A DNA stretch of 25,688 nt. Source: Promethearchaeota archaeon (lineage in GTDB: Archaea; Asgardarchaeota; Lokiarchaeia; Sigynarchaeales; SOKP01). How positions within the stretch are numbered: position 1 is the first letter of the stretch; each line of letters starts with the position of its first letter. Where the stretch lies: positions 17,696 to 43,383 of the forward strand of contig JAGXOB010000010.1 of NCBI GenBank assembly GCA_019894735.1, given 5' to 3'. The notes under the pieces were generated by a model that saw nothing but the letters and a program-made list of their open reading frames with translations, was not told the DNA's origin and did not search any database. Position numbers and translations under genes: made by a program. Below, in pieces: positions 8,422-15,795 of the stretch.

Positions 8422-8829
8422 ATGACAGAAAATGAAACTAAAAATGAAGATGAATGGAAGGAAAAGTTAACAGAGGACCAGTATCGCGTGCTACGATTAA
8501 AAGGAACTGAGCGACCTTTCACAGGAAAATACTGGAACAATAAGGAAAAGGGTGTTTATTATTGTGCGGGATGTGGGGCTCCTTTGTTTGATTCAAAATC
8601 TAAATTCGAGTCAGGTTGCGGGTGGCCTAGTTTTTCAGCTCCCATTAACGATTCTAATATTAAGGAAGCGCAAGATAATAGTTTGAAAATGAGAAGAACA
8701 GAAGTATTATGCCGCAAGTGTGGAGGTCATTTGGGACATTTATTTGATGATGGACCTAAACCTAATGGCTTACGATACTGTATGAACTCGATCTCTTTGG
8801 ATTTTAAACCAAAAAATAAAGAAGATTAG
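8422..8829 (+). CDS. msrB: Peptide methionine-(R)-S-oxide reductase MsrB
   Basis: A 135-residue cytoplasmic enzyme that reduces methionine-R-sulfoxide in proteins. Catalytic Cys120 lies in LRYCMNS (usual RYCINS) and the likely recycling Cys66 in SGCGWPSF. The structural zinc is held by two CxxC pairs, Cys48/Cys51 and Cys97/Cys100. The [10 protein letters not shown] segment near 103-112 is typical of the family. Full-length, with no signal peptide. It sits alone, 21 bp from the convergent Lrp/AsnC gene. Probably part of oxidative-damage repair, of use to an organism rich in iron-sulfur enzymes. Confidence 0.96.
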   Translation: MTENETKNEDEWKEKLTEDQYRVLRLKGTERPFTGKYWNNKEKGVYYCAGCGAPLFDSKSKFESGCGWPSFSAPINDSNIKEAQDNSLKMRRTEVLCRKCGGHLGHLFDDGPKPNGLRYCMNSISLDFKPKNKED

Positions 8830-8850
8830 AATCGAATATCACTAATAGTG

Positions 8851-9342
8851 CTATGAAATAACAATTGAAGAATTTTTATATTCTTTTAAAACCATATTAG
8901 AATTAGTTTTCGTAACATGTTCTTTTTCATTCAGTTCTCGAATAAAATTATGAACATCTTGAGCTTCTTTAAACCTACAAATTAGAGCAGCAGATTGTTC
9001 TCCTGTAGTGTGAAAGACTGAACATACTTCTGGCTTTTTTGTAATTTCTTCTAAAATTTCTTGAGTGTGTTTTCCATCGATATTAACTCTTATTAGAAAA
9101 GTTAATTTATAACCTAATATTTCGTTATTAAGTTTAAGGGTATAGCCTTCAATGACATTAAGTTCCTCCATCTTAGAGATTCGATTGTGGATTGTACCAA
9201 TTGATATACCTAATTCTTCTTTAATTTCTCGATATGATGTTTTGGCGTCTTCTTGCAACATTCTTATGATATCTTCGTCTATTTCGTCAAGTGTTATTTT
9301 TACTTTCTCTTCTCCGTTTACGATTATTTTTTCTTCTTTCAT
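8851..9342 (-). CDS. Lrp/AsnC family transcriptional regulator
   Basis: A 163-residue regulator. An N-terminal winged helix-turn-helix spans about 18-65 (LDEIDEDIIRMLQED, then ELGISIGTIHNRISKME), followed by a C-terminal ligand-binding RAM domain at about 75-155. A 15-residue extension precedes the canonical LDExDxxI start. Such proteins form dimers to octamers and respond to amino acids. ATG at 9342 is the only reasonable start; upstream signal is weak. It shares its upstream region with the divergent thermosome gene, and a perfect 13-bp inverted repeat lies there, which could be an autoregulatory operator. Ligand and targets unknown. Confidence 0.9.
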   Translation of the reverse strand: MKEEKIIVNGEEKVKITLDEIDEDIIRMLQEDAKTSYREIKEELGISIGTIHNRISKMEELNVIEGYTLKLNNEILGYKLTFLIRVNIDGKHTQEILEEITKKPEVCSVFHTTGEQSAALICRFKEAQDVHNFIRELNEKEHVTKTNSNMVLKEYKNSSIVIS

Positions 9343-9395
9343 TTTTTCTAAGCGTTATTTTTTTTTGAAAATGTTCAAATTATTTTACAAAAATT

Positions 9396-9438
9396 AAAAA
9401 TTATATATAAAAATTTAAAATTGTAATATATAATTTTT
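9396..9438. repeat. Perfect 13-bp inverted repeat between lrp and thermosome genes
   Basis: Arms at 9396-9408 and 9426-9438 are exact reverse complements (AAAAATTATATAT and ATATATAATTTTT) around a 17-nt spacer. Each arm contains a TATA-like core, so the element could hold divergent promoters or a regulator site. The region is nearly pure A/T, which raises the chance of coincidence. Confidence 0.4.
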
Positions 9439-9540
9439 GCTACTCAAGTTTTTTGTTTTTAAATGATCTCCTAATCATAAAATTCTTATAAATTGAGTCA
9501 TTAATAAAAGCAAAAATTAAAGATTTTTAAAAATAAAAAA

Positions 9541-9545
9541 GAGGT
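9541..9545 (+). promoter_or_regulatory. Shine-Dalgarno sequence of the thermosome gene
   Basis: GAGGT lies 6 bp before the ATG at 9552 and complements the archaeal 16S rRNA 3' end. It fixes the start codon of the thermosome gene. A possible TATA element (CTTATAAAT) lies near 9485. Confidence 0.6.
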
Positions 9546-9551
9546 AAAATT

Positions 9552-11138
9552 ATGTCTGTACCGATTATAATTCTTAGAGAAGGAACGGAAGAAACGAAAG
9601 AAAAAGAAGCTCGCATGCAAAACATAAATGCGATAATGGCTATTACCGAGACAGTAAAATCTACACTTGGACCGAGAGGTATGAATAAAATGCTTGTAGA
9701 TTCTGTAGGAGATGTTACAATAACAAACGACGGAGCTGAAATTCTAAAACTGCTAGATATAGATAATGTTGCTGCAAATATGATGGTGAACATCGCTAAA
9801 TCTATCGATGAAGACATCGGAGATGGAACTACTACTGCTGTTATTTTTTCAGCCGCTTTATTGGGAAATGCTCTTGAACTTATCGATCAGAATGTTCATC
9901 CAAAACCCATTACTCACGGCTATAAATTAGCAGCAGATAGAGCTTTAAAGATAGTAAATGAAATAGCTGCCAAAATATCTCGAGATGATGATAAGCAACT
10001 TATAAATGCCGCTAAAACCACTATGAACTCTAAAGACATAGTAGGAGTAAAAGATTATTTCGCTGAATTAGCTGTAAAAGCTATAAAACACATAAGGGGA
10101 GAAGATGGAAACACATTCTCGAAAGTAGGAAATGTTAAAATTGTAAAAGTTCCTGGGAAATCCCTAAGAGATTCTGAGCTAATAAATGGTGTTTATATAG
10201 AGAAAGAGAAAGTTAATGCCGCAATGCCTGATGTCGTAAAAAATGCGAAAATTGCTGTCATAAGAAGAAAACTAGACGTCGTAAAAACAGAATTTGATGC
10301 CCAAATAAGAATTTCAAATCCTGCTGATATCCAAAAATTTCTTGACCAAGAAGAAAAAATTCTCGTTGATTACTTGAAAATTTTCACAGATTTAGGCGTG
10401 AATATGATTGTTAACAATAAAGACATTTCTGACAAATTTGGTGCCTATTTAGCAAAAGAAGGAATAGTAGCAATCAAAAATCTCGGAGATTCTGACATGA
10501 AAGCTGTAACAAAGGCAATTGGAGCTAACTCAGTTGACGATCTTCATTCATTAACCGACGAGGACTTAGGTTTCGCAGAGAGTATAAAATTTGAAAAACT
10601 TGCAAACAATGAGTATACACTATTTACGGGTTGTAAAAATCCCAAATCTGTTTCGATATTGCTTAAAGGTGGCTTAGAGAAAATTTTAAATTCTGCTGAG
10701 ATTACTTTACACGATGTGCTTTCAGTAGTTGCAAAAGTTATGGACACCGAAACCGTTGTTGCTGGTGGTGGGGCAATATACATTGAACTTGCGAAAAGAC
10801 TAAGAGAATATGCAAACGAAATGAGCGGTAAAGAACAACTTGCTGTAAATGCTTTTGCAATTGCCTTAGAAGAAATTCCAAAAACTTTAATCAAAAACGC
10901 AGGCTTAGACGAAATAGAGAACATGACTGAATTACGCGCTGCTCATAAATCTGAAACCGATAAATGGAAAGGAATTGATACCATTACTAACGAAATTGGA
11001 GATAATTTTGAGAAGGGAATAATAGAACCCGCGGCATTAGTTAACCATGTAATCAAAGCTGGAAGTGAATTGGCAAACCTGATTCTAAGAGTTGATAGAA
11101 TTATCAGTGCCAAGGGTAGTAGACATCCTGGATTATAA
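9552..11138 (+). CDS. thsA: Thermosome subunit (group II chaperonin)
   Basis: A 528-residue ATP-dependent folding machine subunit, homologous to eukaryotic CCT/TCP-1, forming a double-ring cage in the cytoplasm. Diagnostic motifs are STLGPRGMNKMLVD at 37-50, NDGAEIL at 59-65, the nucleotide-binding GDGTTTAVI at 90-98, and the C-terminal equatorial VAGGGA. Length is a little short of the usual 540-550, and the C-terminus ends RHPGL without the Gly/Met-rich tail common in archaeal thermosomes. A GAGGT ribosome site 6 bp upstream fixes the start. It is monocistronic, with a T-rich terminator region after it. The gene symbol is for the family; which paralogue this is cannot be told. Confidence 0.97.
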   Translation: MSVPIIILREGTEETKEKEARMQNINAIMAITETVKSTLGPRGMNKMLVDSVGDVTITNDGAEILKLLDIDNVAANMMVNIAKSIDEDIGDGTTTAVIFSAALLGNALELIDQNVHPKPITHGYKLAADRALKIVNEIAAKISRDDDKQLINAAKTTMNSKDIVGVKDYFAELAVKAIKHIRGEDGNTFSKVGNVKIVKVPGKSLRDSELINGVYIEKEKVNAAMPDVVKNAKIAVIRRKLDVVKTEFDAQIRISNPADIQKFLDQEEKILVDYLKIFTDLGVNMIVNNKDISDKFGAYLAKEGIVAIKNLGDSDMKAVTKAIGANSVDDLHSLTDEDLGFAESIKFEKLANNEYTLFTGCKNPKSVSILLKGGLEKILNSAEITLHDVLSVVAKVMDTETVVAGGGAIYIELAKRLREYANEMSGKEQLAVNAFAIALEEIPKTLIKNAGLDEIENMTELRAAHKSETDKWKGIDTITNEIGDNFEKGIIEPAALVNHVIKAGSELANLILRVDRIISAKGSRHPGL

Positions 11139-11158
11139 TAAACTGAATGAAATATCTA

Positions 11159-11185
11159 TTTTTTCTTTATTTTTTTCTTTGTTTT
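11159..11185 (+). terminator. T-rich transcription terminator after the thermosome gene
   Basis: About 20 bp past the stop codon, runs of 6, 7 and 4 T residues occur in close succession with no obvious stem-loop. Oligo-T tracts of this kind are sufficient for archaeal termination. Confidence 0.5.
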
Positions 11186-11290
11186 GTGTTATCATTATAT
11201 TTCTTTAAAAAAACTTCAATAAATTTGTGCTTCAATAAGCTTTTTAATGCTCTTTTAACTTTTTAAAACATTAACTTTAAAAAATTTAAA

Positions 11291-13189
11291 ATGAACTATA
11301 AAGAAGTGTTTTCAGGATTTACTGATAGCGGTTTAATTGCTAATAATGATTTGGAAAAGCTATTTGCTTTACAAAATGAACATGTATTAAAGATCGTAAA
11401 ACAATTCGTAGATCTCTGTAAACCAAGCAAAATTACGGTAATTTCTGATTCAAAAGAGGATATTGAATATGTGAAGCAGAAAACTGTGTCTAATCAAGAG
11501 GAATCTACACTCCAAATAGAAGGGCATACAATTCACTATGATAGCTATTATGATCAAGCTAGAGATAAAGAAAATACTAAAGTCCTAATTTCGAAAGGCG
11601 AATATAGAAGTCCCTGGATTAACACCATGGATAGAGATGAAGGTCTCGAAGAAATTTTAAACATTATGGATGGGTGTATGAAAGGCAAAGAATGTCTCGT
11701 TAGGTTTTTTTGTCTGGGACCATTAAACTCAAAATTTACTATTGGAGCATTGCAACTCACAGATTCGTTTTATGTTGCTCATTCTGAAGATCTTTTATAT
11801 CGAAAAGGGTATGAAGAATTCAAGGAGTTGGATGGTTCCAACAATTTCTTTTACTTTATACATTCTGCCGGGGAGCTTGTGGGAAATCCTCCTGTTACTA
11901 AAAATATTGATAAGCGTAGGATATATATTGATTTACAAGAAAACCGAGTGTTGACTGTTAACAACCAATATGCCGGAAATTCTCTTGGATTAAAGAAATT
12001 AGCTTTACGCCTAGCGATATACAAAGCAAACAATGAGGATTGGCTTACAGAACATGATTTTATTTTAGGAGTTCGCCCGAAAGGAAAAAATCGAGTAACC
12101 TATTTCACCGGAGCTTTTCCAAGTGCTTGTGGAAAAACGTCAACAGCAATGCTTCCCGGACAACTGATTGTAGGAGACGATATTGCTTATATACGTCCGT
12201 GGGAAGATGGTTTTGCACATGCAGTCAACATAGAGAAAGGAATATTTGGAATTATTAAAGATGTAAATGCAAAAAACGATCCTGTGATTTACGAAGCCCT
12301 TACCACACCAAGAGAATTAATTTTTTCTAATGTTCTCGTAAATATGGGTAAACCCTATTGGATTGGAATGGGTATAGATCATCCCAAAGATGGTTTTAAT
12401 CATTACGGTGATTGGAATGATGGAATTACTGATAATAACGGTAATAGAGTAACTCACGCCCACCCTAATGCTCGATATACAATTAACCTTAACGATCTTT
12501 CTAATTGCGATCCCAGATTGGAAGATCCTGATGGAGTCCCAATCCATGGAATATTTTACGGCGGAAGGGATTCAGATACGATGCCTCCCGTAGTGGAAAG
12601 CTTAAATTGGGAACATGGTATTTTTTTAGGGGCAGGTATTGAATCTGAAACAACATCAGCAACTCTTGGTGCTGTAGGCGTTAGGAAAGCTAGCCCAATG
12701 GCAAATCTCGATTTCTTGGTTGTGCCACTAGGTAAATATCTGAAAAACCACCAAACTTTTGGTCACCAATTGAAGCACTGCCCCCAAGTGTTCTCTACGA
12801 ACTATTTTCTTAAAGGAAAGGATGGAAAATATTTAAACGCAATTTTAGATAAAAAAGTATGGGTTATATGGGCAGAAGGGCGTACCAGAGGGGATTTTGA
12901 TGCGATTAAAACACCAATTGGCTACCTTCCAAAATATGAGGATTTGAAAAATCTTTTCAAGTTGGAATTAAATAAAACTTATTCTCAAGAGGACTATATC
13001 GAACAATTCACGCTGAGAATTAATTTTTTACTTGATAAATTAAATCGCATGGAAGAAATGTATAATGCAGAAAAGAAAATTCCAAAGTTTTTTTGGGACA
13101 TTCTTACTAAGCAGAGATCTGGACTAATAGAATTGCAGAAAAAATTTGGAAAAGAACAAATTTCCGCTTCAGAATTAGCACAAATTTAA
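11291..13189 (+). CDS. pckG: Phosphoenolpyruvate carboxykinase (GTP)
   Basis: A 632-residue enzyme converting oxaloacetate plus GTP to PEP, CO2 and GDP, the entry step to gluconeogenesis (or reversed for CO2 fixation). The GTP-type P-loop is AFPSACGKT at 275-283, including the reactive Cys280. The second kinase motif is VGDDIA at 294-299, and the substrate/PEP-binding segment is YAGNSLGLKKLALRLA near 227-242, with the phosphate-binding SPWINTMDRDEG region near 107. Length matches GTP-dependent enzymes (~600-630), not the ATP type (~530). ATG at 11291 has no clear Shine-Dalgarno sequence, so a short leader or leaderless message is possible. Convergent with the next GTPase gene, 9 bp between stops. 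Confidence 0.96.
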   Translation: MNYKEVFSGFTDSGLIANNDLEKLFALQNEHVLKIVKQFVDLCKPSKITVISDSKEDIEYVKQKTVSNQEESTLQIEGHTIHYDSYYDQARDKENTKVLISKGEYRSPWINTMDRDEGLEEILNIMDGCMKGKECLVRFFCLGPLNSKFTIGALQLTDSFYVAHSEDLLYRKGYEEFKELDGSNNFFYFIHSAGELVGNPPVTKNIDKRRIYIDLQENRVLTVNNQYAGNSLGLKKLALRLAIYKANNEDWLTEHDFILGVRPKGKNRVTYFTGAFPSACGKTSTAMLPGQLIVGDDIAYIRPWEDGFAHAVNIEKGIFGIIKDVNAKNDPVIYEALTTPRELIFSNVLVNMGKPYWIGMGIDHPKDGFNHYGDWNDGITDNNGNRVTHAHPNARYTINLNDLSNCDPRLEDPDGVPIHGIFYGGRDSDTMPPVVESLNWEHGIFLGAGIESETTSATLGAVGVRKASPMANLDFLVVPLGKYLKNHQTFGHQLKHCPQVFSTNYFLKGKDGKYLNAILDKKVWVIWAEGRTRGDFDAIKTPIGYLPKYEDLKNLFKLELNKTYSQEDYIEQFTLRINFLLDKLNRMEEMYNAEKKIPKFFWDILTKQRSGLIELQKKFGKEQISASELAQI

Positions 13190-13198
13190 ATTTCGAGG

Positions 13199-13906
13199 TT
13201 ATATTAAGAGTTTTAACCCGTGTTTTACCTTATAGGTTTTGTTTATCCTGTCAACTTCAATAAATCTTTTTATTTCAAGATTATTTAATAAATCCCTCAT
13301 TTCAACAGGATTCTTTTCTAGCTTTTCTTGCAATCCTTCTATGTTAGTTTCGTATGAACGGAGCACTGTGAGGAGTGAAGAGTAATGATCGTATATCTGA
13401 TTCACAAGAAATTTTAATGCCTCATTTAGATTCTCTCCTGTCCTAGCGCTCGTTGGAAATATCACTGCATCGTCACGCAAGTAATTTTGAGTCCTCACTA
13501 CATGTGCATGTCGCGCTCCTGCTACATCTTGTTTATTTGCTAAATAGACTATTGGTACATCGGGTCCGAGAGCTTTTCTAAGAGAGTTTAGAATGATAAT
13601 GGCATCTTCGTCTTTCTCTGGATGAACTGCATCGAATATGAAAATTAGACCATCAGCTCCTCGCACAACCACATCTCTCATAACATTAAATCTTAATAAT
13701 CCAGGAGTTCCAAATAAAAAAACATCAAACCCATTTAATTTAACGCTGCCTAAATCCATTCCAACTGTATAATATTTGTTATCTCTGGCTTTTGCCTCTA
13801 CATTCATAGCTTTTTCGTCAAAATACTTAATAAAACTTGACTTACCGCTCTGTGTTGGGCCCGAAACTGTTATTTTCATAATGAAATGCTCGTTTTTTGA
13901 ATCCAA
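13199..13906 (-). CDS. Small Ras-like GTPase, COG2229-like
   Basis: A 235-residue protein. P-loop GPTQSGKSS is at residues 16-24, G3 region LFGTPGLLRF at 64-73, G4 NKQD at 124-127 and G5 TSA at 152-154. A helical/alpha-beta extension of about 65 residues follows the G domain (YDHYSSLLTVLRSYE onward). GTPG in place of DxxG is typical of the COG2229 GTPases of archaea and bacteria, which usually continue GTPGQxRF. Here the glutamine is replaced by Leu70, the position equivalent to Ras Gln61. The longest start is TTG at 13906. ATG at 13879 (Met10, directly before the first beta strand) is at least as likely. No lipidation signal is visible. Partners unknown. Confidence 0.88.
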   Translation of the reverse strand: MDSKNEHFIMKITVSGPTQSGKSSFIKYFDEKAMNVEAKARDNKYYTVGMDLGSVKLNGFDVFLFGTPGLLRFNVMRDVVVRGADGLIFIFDAVHPEKDEDAIIILNSLRKALGPDVPIVYLANKQDVAGARHAHVVRTQNYLRDDAVIFPTSARTGENLNEALKFLVNQIYDHYSSLLTVLRSYETNIEGLQEKLEKNPVEMRDLLNNLEIKRFIEVDRINKTYKVKHGLKLLI

Positions 13907-14231
13907 TTATTCCCAGTATAGCTTTCGTTGGACTCTTATTTCAATAGATGTTTATTATTTGATTATTAACTTAAATGAGTTTTTAATTGGGATTAATATA
14001 TAGATAATATGAATCTTAACTTATGTATAAAATCACTTTGTTCTCTCTATCGTTTTAAATAATGTAAAAGACAACCCAAAATTGTAGTTAATTGTCATTT
14101 AAGTAATAAAATTAAGTATTTAAATATGTTTTTATCTCAACTTTACCGCTTTTTCACGAATCTATAAGGAATGATGTTGAACGCTAGTCCCAAGAAGAAT
14201 GAGAATTTAAGGAAAATTAATGTTCATCACT
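13907..14231. other. Intergenic region, no gene seen
   Basis: 325 bp of AT-rich DNA between the start of the GTPase gene and the end of the frhB-like gene, both on the minus strand. I see no tRNA-like cloverleaf, no credible reading frame (a 34-codon plus-strand frame at its right edge overlaps frhB antisense and lacks a ribosome site), and no repeat. It presumably holds the GTPase promoter and the frhB terminator. Confidence 0.5.
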
Positions 14232-15341
14232 TTAAGGCTGAAATTCTTCTGCTCTTTTTACTTTTCTCTTGCTAAAGCTTATAATTTGAGCAATCATTTT
14301 CGACTTTTCGACAGAGGTATTGGAATCTGCAGGTTCATTAATATATCCTTTGGTTAAAGCAAGATTATAAATCTTCTCTCCAGCTTCAGTACGGATTAAA
14401 GTTGTTGTTAATCCTTGCTTAGAAGCTATACCACCAAAAGAAATATCTGCGTAGTAATTCGTAAAGTTTTCACATACTCTACAAGCAGTCCTCATAATAT
14501 CCTGTAGCTCTGAAAATTCTATAATTAACGGTGTCTCTCTCTCTTTAAGTTTTACGATTAAATTTTCCTTTATATTCATTTTTTCAATATTATTAAAAGA
14601 GAAATTAAATCTTTCTTCAATTCTCGCCCTCGCTGCGTCGTTAAATTTAAAATTCTCGAAACAAAATAAACCCAAAGTGTATTCGACTACATGAGCAGGA
14701 ATTATTTTTAATTCTTGCATTTTTCTTATGGAATGAATTTGGCAAGGAACACCAACAACCGCTATTTTCATCTTATCAGAACTAACTACTTTTTTTAATT
14801 CTGTAATAGTTGGAACGAATGTGTTATATTTTCCTAACTCTGAAACAGGACCTTCTACGTTATAGTTAGTTCCTATAGCGTCTATGATATCTTGCTTATT
14901 TTTCGCAAAGAAGGGCATCCTCTGAAAGGGACCTACTTTTTTGGATACTATCGCTGCGTCAATTAAATGATTTTCCAATAGAGCAATCAATATTGCCGTA
15001 ACAACCCCCCCATCTGTAGCAAACTGTTGTATCTGAGGATCACTCGCTTGAGCCGCGACTATTTTAGACCAATTACCTATTGGGGGTTTGAAATTAAATC
15101 TATCGTTTAGTTCTTTGTCTAATTCGTGAATTTCGGGACAAATTAAATAACAAATGCCACAATGAAGGCAATTTTCTTCATTTGAATAATAAGGTAAGCC
15201 CGTTGATGAGATATCAATGGCTCCTATTTCAGCAGCCGAACAAAAACTAACACATCCTCCACATTCTCCGCAAATACCTTTTTCATGAACTTCTTCAATA
15301 AGATCTACAAAGGATTTAGGTTTAACTTCTTCTTCGGTCAT
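14232..15341 (-). CDS. FrhB/FpoF-type iron-sulfur flavoprotein (coenzyme F420 hydrogenase/dehydrogenase beta-subunit family)
   Basis: A 369-residue protein of the FrhB/FdhB/FpoF family, whose members carry FAD and iron-sulfur clusters and usually oxidise or reduce coenzyme F420. Two [4Fe-4S] motifs sit at the N-terminus: Cys24-x2-Cys27-x2-Cys30-x3-Cys34 and Cys58-x2-Cys61-x2-Cys64-x3-Cys68. The FrhB N domain starts near ATDGGVVTAIL (~109-119). The C domain shows VVGVPCQIHS and FCFENF, and a late ACRVCENF cysteine pair. ATG at 15341, with a TATA-like element about 38 bp upstream. It is divergent from the hdrA operon across a 454-bp gap, so it may supply that system with electrons from F420H2 or another donor. 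Substrate is inferred from family only; some family members are ferredoxin- or sulfite-linked. Confidence 0.88.
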   Translation of the reverse strand: MTEEEVKPKSFVDLIEEVHEKGICGECGGCVSFCSAAEIGAIDISSTGLPYYSNEENCLHCGICYLICPEIHELDKELNDRFNFKPPIGNWSKIVAAQASDPQIQQFATDGGVVTAILIALLENHLIDAAIVSKKVGPFQRMPFFAKNKQDIIDAIGTNYNVEGPVSELGKYNTFVPTITELKKVVSSDKMKIAVVGVPCQIHSIRKMQELKIIPAHVVEYTLGLFCFENFKFNDAARARIEERFNFSFNNIEKMNIKENLIVKLKERETPLIIEFSELQDIMRTACRVCENFTNYYADISFGGIASKQGLTTTLIRTEAGEKIYNLALTKGYINEPADSNTSVEKSKMIAQIISFSKRKVKRAEEFQP

Positions 15342-15614
15342 AGTTCTTAACTCTTATTTCACTTTTGTATTAAAATTATATTTTATTGGAGTCAAGTCCA
15401 TAATTAAAACATCTTAATACTATTAATAAGAATAACGTCATCTATTTTAAGATTAATCTTCTAAATTAATTAAATCAATAGAAAATATAAAAATTCTTCG
15501 TGTTCTTCTTCATTTTTTTTGAGGATTTTGATTTTTTCCGCATTTTTTTAGTAAATATCATAATAATTCCTCACTTTTTTATTTTTTTAATAATAATTTT
15601 ATAAATAATAATCG

Positions 15615-15635
15615 GTTCTAATAATATTATTGAAC
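15615..15635. repeat. 21-bp near-palindrome in the hdrA/frhB divergent region
   Basis: Outer arms GTTC and GAAC enclose a core AATAATATTATT that is itself palindromic. Only one symmetric pair (positions 5 and 17) is mismatched. It lies about 180 bp before the first hdrA-like start and about 275 bp before frhB. The symmetric form suits an Lrp/AsnC-type or other dimeric regulator, but nothing shows which. Confidence 0.4.
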
Positions 15636-15750
15636 AATTCATTTGAAAAATTCCAAAAAAGCAACAAAAATAGATTGAAAAAGGAATTTAAAATCTTCAT
15701 TATAAATAAAAAAATAAAAATTTCAAGATATAAGTTCGATAGCTATTTAG

Positions 15751-15758
15751 TTTATAAT
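15751..15758 (+). promoter_or_regulatory. TATA-box-like element for the hdrA-metVF operon
   Basis: TTTATAAT lies 38-45 bp upstream of the TTG start at 15796. Transcription would begin near 15778, leaving a leader of about 18 nt that still contains the GGTG ribosome site. Position and ribosome site agree, but this remains a reading by eye. Confidence 0.4.
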
Positions 15759-15795
15759 CCTTAAAAAAAACTTAAATCGCTTACGGTGAAAAGAT

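Larger units (their letters stand above)
15342..15795. other. Divergent promoter region between frhB-like and hdrA operon
   Basis: 454 bp of very AT-rich DNA with no credible reading frame or RNA gene. It holds a TATA-like element for frhB (minus strand, about 15376-15384), a 21-bp near-palindrome at 15615-15635, a TATA-like element at 15751-15758 and a Shine-Dalgarno GGTG at 15785-15788 for the hdrA operon. Its size, well above the other gaps, suggests room for regulator binding. Confidence 0.5.

Noticed and set aside
9527..9817. 96-codon minus-strand frame opposite the thermosome start
   Set aside because: Lies antisense within a certain gene, and its Ser/Ile-rich translation is typical of a shadow frame.
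10544..10924. 126-codon minus-strand frame inside the thermosome gene
   Set aside because: Complement of the strongly conserved thermosome C-terminal half; no family features of its own.
14162..14280. Short plus-strand frame starting ATGATG near 14172
   Set aside because: About 34 codons, overlaps the frhB 3' end in antisense, and no ribosome site precedes it.
13907..15795. Search of the two long gaps for tRNA or other RNA genes
   Set aside because: No tRNA T-loop-like GTTCRANNC pattern with matching arms or GC-rich fold was found; the sequence is almost uniformly AT-rich.
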